From: Candidatus Eisenbacteria bacterium
GTDB taxonomy: Bacteria > Eisenbacteria > RBG-16-71-46 > CAIMUX01 > VGJL01
Length of the DNA stretch: 43,993 nt
Assembly (NCBI GenBank): GCA_016867495.1
Contig: VGJL01000009.1
Coordinates: forward strand, 1 to 43,993
Reading direction: 5' to 3'
Shown here: piece after piece, positions 37,449 through 43,993 of the stretch
Position numbering within the stretch: the first letter of the stretch is position 1
Layout: the number at the start of each line of letters is the position of its first letter
Program-made: the position numbers and the translations under genes
The notes under the pieces: generated by a model
Told to the model about the DNA's origin: nothing
The model's input: the letters and a program-made list of their open reading frames with translations, nothing else
Database searches by the model: none

Positions 37449-38990
37449 TCAGGGATACGCGATCCCCGCGCCCGGGCCGAGTGGAATGCCGAGCGCCACC
37501 CAGGCGACGGTCATTGCCAGGCCCACGATCAGGAGCCAAAGCGAGTAGGGAAGCATGTTCGCGAGCAATGAGCCGAGCCCGTATCCCGGCTGCCAGCGCT
37601 GGCAGAAGCTCAGGATGAGCGGGAAGTAGACCATGAGAGGCGTGGCGATGTTCGTCGTGGAGTCACCCATCCTGTAGGCGGCCGTCGTCATCTCCGGGCT
37701 CACGTTGAGCAGCATGAGCATCGGGACCAGAATCGGAGCGAGGAGCGCCCACTTGGCCGACGCCGAACCGATGAGCAGGTTCACCGTCGCGGAGAGGAGC
37801 ACGATCCCGGCCAGCAGCACCGGGGCCGGCGCGCCGGTCGACCGCAGCGCCTCCGCGCCTTCGATCGCGAGGATCAAGCCGAGATTCGTCCAGTTGAACA
37901 AGGCGATGAAGTGCGCGGCGGCGAACGCGAGCACCAGGTAGTAGCCAAGCAGAGACATCGACGAGGCCATCATCTTGACGACGTCCCGATGTCCGCGGAT
38001 CGCGCCGACAGCCGCGCCGTAGGCCCAGCCGCACACCAGGAAGAGGAGGAAGAACCCGGCGACGAGGGAACGGTAAAGCGGAGAGAGGCGCCCCTGGGCC
38101 ACCGCCGCGTCCTCGTCCACGAGAGGCGTTCCAGGGCCCACGAGCAGAAGGACCCAGAGGGCGGTCACGGCGAGGGCCGCCGCGCCGGCCCGCCAAAGCC
38201 CCCGGCGCTCCTCGCGGGTCAAGGGGCCGGACTGCCCTTCGTGCCCGTCGGGCGTCGCGCCTCCGGTCCAAGCGCCCAGTCGAGGCTCCACCACGCGGTC
38301 GGTGACGATCCAGATCACCGGGAGGAATAACGCGAACATAGCGGCGATGAACCACCAGTTCCCCGCGATGTTCGCGTCCCAGGCCGGATTCAAGAGCTCG
38401 GCCGCCGTCTCGGTGATGCCGAAGAGGAGCGCGTCGAGCTGTCCGACGAGCAGGTTTGCGGAGAAGCCGCCGGAGACTCCCGCAAAGGCGGCGACGATGC
38501 CGGCCAGCGGGTGTCGCCCCGCCGCCGCGTAGATGAGCCCGGCGAGCGGGATCAAGACCACGTAGGCGGCGTCCGCGGCGAGATTCCCCATCATCCCCGC
38601 CGCGGCGACTGCAGGGGTGAGCAGCGCCGATGGCGCCCGGCGCACCGCGGCCCGCATCGCCGCTCCGAAGAGGCCGGAGCGCTCGGCGACGCCCGCCCCG
38701 AGCATCACAACGAGGACGTACCCGAGAGGGTGGAAGTGCGTGAAGGTCGTCGGCATGTCGACGAGCAGCCGCTGGAGGTTGGCGGCCGAGAAGACGCTCA
38801 CCGCCGCCACGGCCTCTCCGTTCGCGGGGTGCCTCGATGACAGCCCGGCCCGCGCGGCGATCTCGCTCAGCACGGCCAGGATGGCAGTCAGGGCGAAGAA
38901 GAGGAAGACAGGGTCCGGGAGCGCGTTCCCGGCCCGTTCGACCCACGCGAGAAACCCCCGGCGGGGCGCGGCGGTCTCGGTCTCGGTCAT
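37449..38990 (-). CDS. AbgT-family transporter
   Basis: 513-residue membrane protein from the ATG at 38990 (GAGG 5 nt upstream); the extension to 39041 is not needed. Motifs of AbgT/MtrF transporters: GFLAWVERAGNALPDPVFLF, FTHFHPLGYVLVVMLGAGVAE (conserved in AbgT), MMGNLAADAAYVVLIPLAGL, GVSGGFSANLLVGQLDALLFG and FNWTNLGLILAIEGAE. Members move p-aminobenzoyl-glutamate or export sulfonamides by ion coupling. An M20 amidohydrolase of the kind that cleaves such amides lies about 4 kb away (43255-43993), a possible functional partner though not in the same operon. Confidence 0.9.
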   Translation of the reverse strand: MTETETAAPRRGFLAWVERAGNALPDPVFLFFALTAILAVLSEIAARAGLSSRHPANGEAVAAVSVFSAANLQRLLVDMPTTFTHFHPLGYVLVVMLGAGVAERSGLFGAAMRAAVRRAPSALLTPAVAAAGMMGNLAADAAYVVLIPLAGLIYAAAGRHPLAGIVAAFAGVSGGFSANLLVGQLDALLFGITETAAELLNPAWDANIAGNWWFIAAMFALFLPVIWIVTDRVVEPRLGAWTGGATPDGHEGQSGPLTREERRGLWRAGAAALAVTALWVLLLVGPGTPLVDEDAAVAQGRLSPLYRSLVAGFFLLFLVCGWAYGAAVGAIRGHRDVVKMMASSMSLLGYYLVLAFAAAHFIALFNWTNLGLILAIEGAEALRSTGAPAPVLLAGIVLLSATVNLLIGSASAKWALLAPILVPMLMLLNVSPEMTTAAYRMGDSTTNIATPLMVYFPLILSFCQRWQPGYGLGSLLANMLPYSLWLLIVGLAMTVAWVALGIPLGPGAGIAYP

Positions 38991-39332
38991 CTGTTCCTCG
39001 CTGTCAATGGGCGGCCTCTCTCCGCGGCCGCACCGGTTCAAGGATCCGCGCGATCAGCAGGGAGGCGGCTTCATCGCCCGATGGCCTCGCTTCGGGTCCC
39101 GCGCGGTTGATCCTAAGGATCCCCGAAGCGACGCTCAAGTCGCTTGTGGTCGCGTGGTGGTCGCGCCCCCGGGCCCCGCGAACCGAGCGCCGGGCAGCGT
39201 ATGCCGATCCCCGGGCGGGATCCCAAGGATCTGCTCCTGGATGCGCGATCGGATCCGCTTTCGCCCCACATCTCGATCGTGTAGGCTCGCCCTTCCGTCG
39301 GACGGCACGAAGCGACCCGCACGGGAGGAGAC
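38991..39332. other. 342-nt intergenic region
   Basis: Lies between the divergent AbgT and membrane-protein genes. The only structure noted is AAGCGAC (39126-39132), a 6-nt loop and GTCGCTT (39139-39145), a 7-bp hairpin without a T-run. No convincing promoter pair or gene is seen; short ORFs here lack Shine-Dalgarno sequences and similarity. Confidence 0.5.
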
Positions 39333-40379
39333 ATGGACCGCGACCCCGCGCCCCGTATCCCAATCTGGTGGATGGCCTTCGGATACTTCGCCTGCTACTG
39401 GCCCTACAGTGGACTCGTGCGCGCAACCGCCGACGGGATCCTCCCGGGGCTTACGGGCAAGCTCGACGGCATGACGATGCAACCGCTCCAGGTCGCCTCG
39501 TCCCTCGTCTCCATGTTCCTCTTCATCACCTTCATCGGGTGGTGGAAGTACCCGGGGCGCCGGCGCGTGCTCGGGGCCCAGATCCCCTTCCCGTCCCTCT
39601 GGACCGCGCTCTCGGGCGTCTGCACGGCGCTCGTCATCGTGACGACGAATCTCGCCTACACCTTCACCGGCGTTTCGATCGTCTTCGTGATGCTCCTCAT
39701 GCGCGGCGGCGTGCTCATCCTCGGGCCGATCGTCGATGCCCTGAATCGCCGGAAGGTGCGCTGGTTCTCGGCGACCGGGATGTTCTTGAGCCTCGCCGCG
39801 CTGATCGTCGCCTTCGCCGAGAAGGGGGGGTATGCGATCTCGGTCATCTGCGCGATCGACGTGGCGGCCTATCTGCTCGCCTACTTCGTCCGCTTCCAGT
39901 TCATGAGCCGGATCGCGAAGTCCGCCGACGCGACGCGCAACGTCCGCTACTTCGTCGAGGAGCAGATGGTGGCGACGCCCTTCCTCATGGCCGTGCTGGC
40001 GCTCTTTGCGTTGCTGGGCCGCGGGGAGATGGCCGAGCTGGTGCGTGCCGGCTTCGTCGGGCTGCCTGGAGGGGCGGCGATCTTCTACATCGTGCTGGCG
40101 GGCATCTTCTCGCAGGGCACCGGCATCTTCGGCACGCTGATCTTCCTCGATCGCCGCGAGAACACATTCTGCATCCCGGTGAACCGCTCCTCGAGCGTCC
40201 TCGCGGGGGTCTTCGCCTCCTTCACGCTCGCCCTGCTCTTCAGGATGCGCGTGCCGAGCGCGCATCAGCTCGCCGGGGCGGCGCTCGTCATACTCGCGAT
40301 CCTCTTCCTCAGCCTTCCCGGGGTGCTTGCCCAAAGGCGGCTGGCGGCGCAATCGGGGCAGGGGCGGACGGGCGCGTGA
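39333..40379 (+). CDS. DMT/EamA-like integral membrane protein, function unknown
   Basis: 348 residues; ATG after GGGAGGAG. About 10 TM helices arranged as in drug/metabolite-type transporters, with the helix-rich segments WTALSGVCTALVIVTTNLAY, FTGVSIVFVMLLMRGGVLIL and LAGVFASFTLALLF followed by AGAALVILAILFLSLPGV. A cytoplasmic YFVEEQMVATP stretch lies mid-protein. The LMRGG near TM4 recalls nucleotide-sugar or glycan DMT members. It ends 4 nt before the flippase start, so it probably belongs to the same envelope-glycan operon. Substrate unknown. Confidence 0.75.
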   Translation: MDRDPAPRIPIWWMAFGYFACYWPYSGLVRATADGILPGLTGKLDGMTMQPLQVASSLVSMFLFITFIGWWKYPGRRRVLGAQIPFPSLWTALSGVCTALVIVTTNLAYTFTGVSIVFVMLLMRGGVLILGPIVDALNRRKVRWFSATGMFLSLAALIVAFAEKGGYAISVICAIDVAAYLLAYFVRFQFMSRIAKSADATRNVRYFVEEQMVATPFLMAVLALFALLGRGEMAELVRAGFVGLPGGAAIFYIVLAGIFSQGTGIFGTLIFLDRRENTFCIPVNRSSSVLAGVFASFTLALLFRMRVPSAHQLAGAALVILAILFLSLPGVLAQRRLAAQSGQGRTGA

Positions 40380-40383
40380 CGGG

Positions 40384-41691
40384 ATGCTCCGCCCGACGTT
40401 GCGCGAGCGCTTCCTCGAGACCTTCGGATTCAGCCGCTTGGTCGCGACGAACATACGCGTCAAGGCGGTCTCCGAGCTGATCGTCAAGGCGGGGCGCGTC
40501 CTCCTCGTGATCGTCGCCGCGCGCGTCCTCGGCCCCGAGGGATTCGGGCTCTACGCCTTCGCCTTCGCCTTCGGGAGCATCCTCGCCAACGCGTCGGACT
40601 TCGGCCTGCAGATGTTCCTGTCCCGCGAGGTGGCCAGGGCCGAGTCGCCGCGCGCCGCGGTCCTCGGACAGGCGATTCGCGCGAAGCTCGGCCTCACCGG
40701 CTGCGTCCTGCTTCTCCTCGCGGCGGCGTTCTTCTTCTACCCGCGTCCGATCGAGGATCGGGCGTTCGTCGTCCTCTTGACGCTCGTCGCGCTGCTCCAC
40801 TCCTGGAACGAGCTGTGGAACTACTTCTTCAGGGGGATCCAGTCCCTGCGGGAGGAGGCCTGGCTCAACATCCTCAACATGGTCGTCGGAACCGGCCTGG
40901 GAATTCTCCTGCTCGTCGGCGGGAAGGGGATCACGGGGCTCGGCATCGGACTGCTCGCCGCCGAGGCCCTCACCTGCATGGTTGCGCTCGGACTTCTCAG
41001 GCGCCACGCCGGTTTCGCGGAGCGCGCGATCGAGGCGCCGGCAGGGAAGGCGATCAGGGAGGCGGCGCCGATCGGCATCGCGATCCTCCTCTCGATCCTC
41101 TACTTCAGGATCAACGTTCTCTTCCTGGAGAGGATGAAGGGGGATGAAGTGGTCGGAGCCTACAGCGCCGCCTACAAGATCCTCGAGAGCTTCATGTTCT
41201 TGCCGGCGGTCTTCCTGGCGGCCCTCTTTCCGGCCTTCGCGGAAGCGACTCGCAGGAACCTTGATCAGATGCGCCGAGTCTATCGCAACAGCCTGCGCTG
41301 GATGCTCCTCCTCGCGACTGGGATCGTCGCCGGTTCGCTCCTGCTGGCTCAGCCGGGCCTGCGGCTGCTCTATGGATCGGCCTACGCCGGCGCGGTGCCG
41401 GTCCTGCGGACCCTCTCACCGGCCATCCTCTTCATCTTCCTCAACTATGCACTTACACATTTCCTCGTGGCCCTGGGCGGGCAGAAGTGGAACGCGATCT
41501 TCGCGGGCGCGTGCGTTCTCGTCAATGTCTGCCTGAACCTAGCACTGATTCCGTCCCTGGGGGGGATCGGCGCGGCCATCGCGACCGTCGCGACGGAGGG
41601 AATCCTCTTCGCGCTCTGTTTCGCCACGGTCCGGAAGCGCCTGGCGCGCCACGAGGAGGGATGGAGCGCCGCGGCCGGGGGGATGGCGTGA
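40384..41691 (+). CDS. Polysaccharide flippase (Wzx/MOP family)
   Basis: 435-residue membrane protein with 12-14 TM helices from the ATG at 40384. The N-terminus FSRLVATNIRVKAVSELIVK plus ARVLGPEGFGLYAFAFAFGS, DFGLQMFLSREVAR, YFRINVLFLERMKGDEVVGA followed by YSAAYKILE, and LFPAFAEATRRN are diagnostic of Wzx-type lipid-linked oligosaccharide flippases. It should move undecaprenyl-linked glycans across the inner membrane. Its stop overlaps the glycosyltransferase GTG (GTGA), linking both to one glycan. Confidence 0.9.
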   Translation: MLRPTLRERFLETFGFSRLVATNIRVKAVSELIVKAGRVLLVIVAARVLGPEGFGLYAFAFAFGSILANASDFGLQMFLSREVARAESPRAAVLGQAIRAKLGLTGCVLLLLAAAFFFYPRPIEDRAFVVLLTLVALLHSWNELWNYFFRGIQSLREEAWLNILNMVVGTGLGILLLVGGKGITGLGIGLLAAEALTCMVALGLLRRHAGFAERAIEAPAGKAIREAAPIGIAILLSILYFRINVLFLERMKGDEVVGAYSAAYKILESFMFLPAVFLAALFPAFAEATRRNLDQMRRVYRNSLRWMLLLATGIVAGSLLLAQPGLRLLYGSAYAGAVPVLRTLSPAILFIFLNYALTHFLVALGGQKWNAIFAGACVLVNVCLNLALIPSLGGIGAAIATVATEGILFALCFATVRKRLARHEEGWSAAAGGMA

Positions 41692-42836
41692 GGCTCGGCA
41701 TCGACGCGACGCCCCTGGCCCGCGCGAAGAGCGGGATCGGCTATCACGTCGAGTTCCTCGTGCGGGCGCTTGCGAAGACGGGAGGGATCGAGGAGATCAT
41801 CCTCTTCAGCAACCGCGAGCCGGTCTTCGACGGGGATCGACCCGCCCGCGCCCGCTGGGTGGACAGGCGCCTCTTCCCGATGCGGGCTCCGTGGCTTCAG
41901 TTTCTGCTTCCCTCGCTGATCCGCGAGGAGAAACCCGACCTCGTCCATTACGTGAACTTCAACGCGCCTGTCTTCTCTTCCCATCCGTTCGTCGTCACCT
42001 TTCACGACATGTCGGTCTTCCTCCACCCCGAGTACTTCACCTGGAAGAAGAGGCTCCTGACGAGACCTCTGATGCCGGTCGTGGGGCGAAGGGCGCGCGC
42101 GATCCTGACGGTGAGCGAGACGGTGCGCGAGGAGATCGTGGCGCTTCTCGGATTCGAGAGGGAGCGGATCTTCGTCGTTCCGCCGGCCCCCGCCGACCTC
42201 TATGCGCCGGTCGAGGACTCTCCGGAGCGCAGCGCCATCCTCCGGGGACGCAACCTCGCCGGTCCTTACATCCTCTTCGTCGGAACGCTCGAGCCGCGCA
42301 AGAACCTGGCGGGCCTGCTGCGCGCCTTCGACCTCCTGAAGCAGGAGGGACGAATTCCCCACAGACTCGCGGTCGTCGGCGGCAGGGGATGGAAGTACTC
42401 GCCGATCTTCGAGACGGTCGATGCGATGCGGAACAAGAGCGAAGTTCTGTTCCTCGACTACGTGCCTCTCGCGGAGCTTCCGGCCATCTACTCTGCGGCC
42501 GATCTTCTCGTCTTCCCTTCCTTCTATGAGGGGTTCGGCGTGCCGCCGGTCGAGGCGATGCGTTGCGCGACGCCCACGCTCGTCTCGGATCTCCCGGTTA
42601 CCCGCGAGGTCCTGGGCGACGCATCCCGCTATGTCGACCCGGCGTCGGACGAAGCGATTGCCGAGGGGATGCTCCAGATCTTGAGCGACTCCGGCGTCGC
42701 TTCCGATCTTCGCCGGCGCGGACTCGAGCGAGCCGCTCTCTACACGTGGGATCGCGCCGCGAGGCTCGCGCTCGACGCCTATCGATCGGTCCTCGGGTGC
42801 GGGGGGTCAGGAACGACGTCGGCCGATCGCTCGTAG
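41688..42836 (+). CDS. GT4-family glycosyltransferase
   Basis: 382 residues from a GTG overlapping the flippase stop; an ATG at 41661 would add 9 residues but has its Shine-Dalgarno too close. The N-terminal domain starts LGIDATPLARAKSGIGYHV, followed by KPDLVHYVNFNAPV, VVTFHDMSVFLHPEYF and ILTVSETVREEIV. The C-terminal nucleotide-sugar domain has ILFVGTLEPRKNLAGLLRAF, VVGGRGWK, FLDYVPLAELPAIYSAADLL and FPSFYEGFGVPPVEAM (the E-x7-E-type donor motif). GT-B fold, retaining, mannosyltransferase-like. Donor and acceptor unknown. The gene overlaps the convergent membrane-protein gene by 30 nt. Confidence 0.93.
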   Translation: MRLGIDATPLARAKSGIGYHVEFLVRALAKTGGIEEIILFSNREPVFDGDRPARARWVDRRLFPMRAPWLQFLLPSLIREEKPDLVHYVNFNAPVFSSHPFVVTFHDMSVFLHPEYFTWKKRLLTRPLMPVVGRRARAILTVSETVREEIVALLGFERERIFVVPPAPADLYAPVEDSPERSAILRGRNLAGPYILFVGTLEPRKNLAGLLRAFDLLKQEGRIPHRLAVVGGRGWKYSPIFETVDAMRNKSEVLFLDYVPLAELPAIYSAADLLVFPSFYEGFGVPPVEAMRCATPTLVSDLPVTREVLGDASRYVDPASDEAIAEGMLQILSDSGVASDLRRRGLERAALYTWDRAARLALDAYRSVLGCGGSGTTSADRS

Positions 42837-43232
42837 GATTCCGACGGCCGCGGTTCGGGCGGCGGGATGCAGGATCGTCAGGCCGAGCCAGGCGGGCGTG
42901 ATCATCAAGGCACCGAGGGCCGCCCTCGCGAACCCTCGGGCGCTTCCCGCGATTCCCGGCCCGAGTGCCGCCAGGAAGGCCGCTCCAGCCAGCAGATAGA
43001 CTGCGGCCGTGGTGAAGAGGAGAGCGGATGGCTCTCCGGCCGCCGCAACGGTTCCCCGCCGGAGGAGCGAGATCGCCGTCGCGACCGCCCACGCGAGAAT
43101 CAAGCACAGGACGGCGATTCCGACATCACCGCGGCTCCCATCGTCAAGGATCCACCCCGGGGCATAGTCGAGGCTCCAGACGCAGGCGGGCAAGATCGAC
43201 CATAGGATCTGCAGCGAGCGGACGCGGGTCAT
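42807..43232 (-). CDS. Small membrane protein, function unknown
   Basis: 141 residues from the ATG at 43232 (an ATG at 43265 would add 11 residues and overlap the amidohydrolase stop; neither has a clear Shine-Dalgarno). About four hydrophobic segments: LQILWSILPACVWSL, VGIAVLCLILAWAVATAISL, LLFTTAAVYLLAGAAFLAAL and FARAALGALMITPAWLGLTI, with a basic C-terminus ending IGRRRS. Not a family I recognise. It follows the amidohydrolase gene closely and may be cotranscribed. Its 3' end overlaps the convergent glycosyltransferase. Confidence 0.65.
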   Translation of the reverse strand: MTRVRSLQILWSILPACVWSLDYAPGWILDDGSRGDVGIAVLCLILAWAVATAISLLRRGTVAAAGEPSALLFTTAAVYLLAGAAFLAALGPGIAGSARGFARAALGALMITPAWLGLTILHPAARTAAVGILRAIGRRRS

Positions 43233-43254
43233 GAAAGATGGCTGATCGGATCGC

Positions 43255-43993
43255 CTACTCTGCATGCCGCGCCATGTAGTCCCAGAGGATCTCGGACACT
43301 AGCCGGATCCCGATCGGTATCGCGCTTTCATCCGGATCGAATGCCGGGTTGTGGACGGCCATCGTCCTGTCGGGACGGCCCACTCCCAGGCGGAACATGA
43401 ATCCCGGGATCTCCGCCTGGAAGTAGGCGAAATCCTCCCCTCCCATTCCCGACTCGGCCAGGATGACGTTCTCCTGCCCCATGACGCGGATGATCGTCGG
43501 AAGCGTCTCGTCCACCAGCGCGGGATCGTTGTATCCCGAGGGCGTGCCGAACGAGTAGAGGACCTCTGGCTCCGGGGCCCCGTGCGCCGCGGCGATCCCC
43601 CTGACGGTCCTGATCACGGCCGTCTTGATCTGCTCGCGCACATCCGGCTCGAGGCTTCGCGCAGTGCCGCGCAGCTCGACCTCCTCCGGGATCACGTTGC
43701 TCGATGTCCCCCCATGAACGGCCGCGACGGTGACGACCGCCTGCCGGGCGGCATCGATCTCGCGGCTCACGACGGTCTGCAGGGCGAGGATGATCTCGGC
43801 GGCGATCACGACGGGATCGATCGCCCGGTGCGGGTAGGCGCCGTGGCCCCCTCTCCCGAGGACCCGGATCTTGAAGTCGTCAACGTTCGCCGAGGAGCGG
43901 CCCGGCCGGTAGCCGACCTGGCCGCAGAGGACGGCGGGCTGGTCGTGAAGGGCGAAGATCGCGTCGGGCCGGCGGTCGCCGTCGAAGATCCCG
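43255..43993 (-). CDS. M20D-type amidohydrolase, C-terminal part (cut by window edge)
   Basis: About 245 C-terminal residues of a metallopeptidase of the M20D/IAA-amino-acid hydrolase group (amidohydrolases such as hippurate hydrolase and AbgA/B). The frame stays open to 43993, so the N-terminal metal site is outside the window. Visible: AIFALHDQPAVLCGQVGYRP (HxxP region), dimerisation-domain start GRGGHGAYPHRAIDPV, HGGTSSNVIPEEVELRGTAR, MGGEDFAYFQAEIPGFMFRL (metal-ligand Glu region) and AVHNPAFDPDE (His ligand). It hydrolyses an N-acyl amino acid or p-aminobenzoyl-glutamate-like amide. Note the AbgT-type transporter about 4 kb away. Confidence 0.92.
   Translation of the reverse strand, partial: GIFDGDRRPDAIFALHDQPAVLCGQVGYRPGRSSANVDDFKIRVLGRGGHGAYPHRAIDPVVIAAEIILALQTVVSREIDAARQAVVTVAAVHGGTSSNVIPEEVELRGTARSLEPDVREQIKTAVIRTVRGIAAAHGAPEPEVLYSFGTPSGYNDPALVDETLPTIIRVMGQENVILAESGMGGEDFAYFQAEIPGFMFRLGVGRPDRTMAVHNPAFDPDESAIPIGIRLVSEILWDYMARHAE

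Noticed and set aside
39126-39145. 7-bp hairpin as a terminator
   Set aside because: No T-run on either side and no gene ending into it; the AbgT and membrane-protein genes both start away from it.
1-43993. tRNA, rRNA, CRISPR array or insertion sequence
   Set aside because: By reading the gaps I found no cloverleaf with the T-arm consensus, no rRNA-like stretch, no regularly spaced identical repeats and no transposase or terminal inverted repeats. This was by eye, so a tRNA scan could still change it.

Overview
This 44 kb window is GC-rich (clearly above 60%), densely coded, and carries about 37 protein genes with no rRNA, tRNA, CRISPR array or insertion sequence that I can see. Five large exported proteins end in a PNP...GR...WDGRD...GxYxxR-type module (FlgD-Ig-like or type-A sorting-like). 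Together with the patchwork of housekeeping genes, this recalls the FCB-related candidate phyla, especially Candidatus Eisenbacteria. That placement is inference; there is no marker gene here to confirm it.

Layout. 100-2978 (-) is an NtrC-type two-component operon (response regulator, then sensor kinase). Facing away from it on the + strand is a sigma54-type -24/-12 promoter that opens onto about 125 nt of highly structured, apparently non-coding DNA ending in a terminator-like hairpin: a candidate sigma54-dependent small RNA. 3516-8592 holds a TonB C-domain remnant, tag plus a HAD hydrolase, a branched-chain aminotransferase plus an exported MTA/SAH-nucleosidase-like protein, a GNAT enzyme and a methyltransferase. 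8600-9799 (-) is a TlpA-like lipoprotein whose thioredoxin motif is U-G-A-C: an in-frame TGA replaces the first Cys, and a textbook bacterial SECIS hairpin follows it. 10034-16232 holds a DksA/TraR-type zinc protein, queD, an MFS exporter, a flavin reductase plus RlmN-like radical SAM pair, and an AI-2E-type permease. 16422-17923 is a DNA-repair pair (DEDDh exonuclease and endonuclease IV).

17981-20332 is an exported two-HKD phospholipase D-type protein. It is followed by a CcmH-like protein, an LD-carboxypeptidase plus PPi-type phosphofructokinase operon, a GT39-like membrane glycosyltransferase, a DUF362 protein and an EamA permease. 27231-37358 is an exported-protein island: an unknown exported protein, a C45-like Ntn hydrolase, a 38-residue Lys-rich protein, an LVIVD-repeat protein, a heparinase-like/dockerin protein and a beta-propeller protein. 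37449-43993 has an AbgT transporter, an envelope-glycan cluster (membrane protein, flippase, GT4 glycosyltransferase), a small membrane protein and the C-terminal part of an M20 amidohydrolase cut by the window edge.

Translational coupling is common. ATGA or GTGA stop/start overlaps join regulator/kinase, tag/HAD, flavin reductase/radical SAM, exonuclease/nfo, LD-carboxypeptidase/PFK and flippase/glycosyltransferase. The two observations most worth following are the selenocysteine TlpA lipoprotein and the sigma54 two-component plus small-RNA locus. The RlmN-like radical SAM lacking one of its two usual catalytic cysteines comes next. Positions 1-99 and the other short gaps show nothing I can call.
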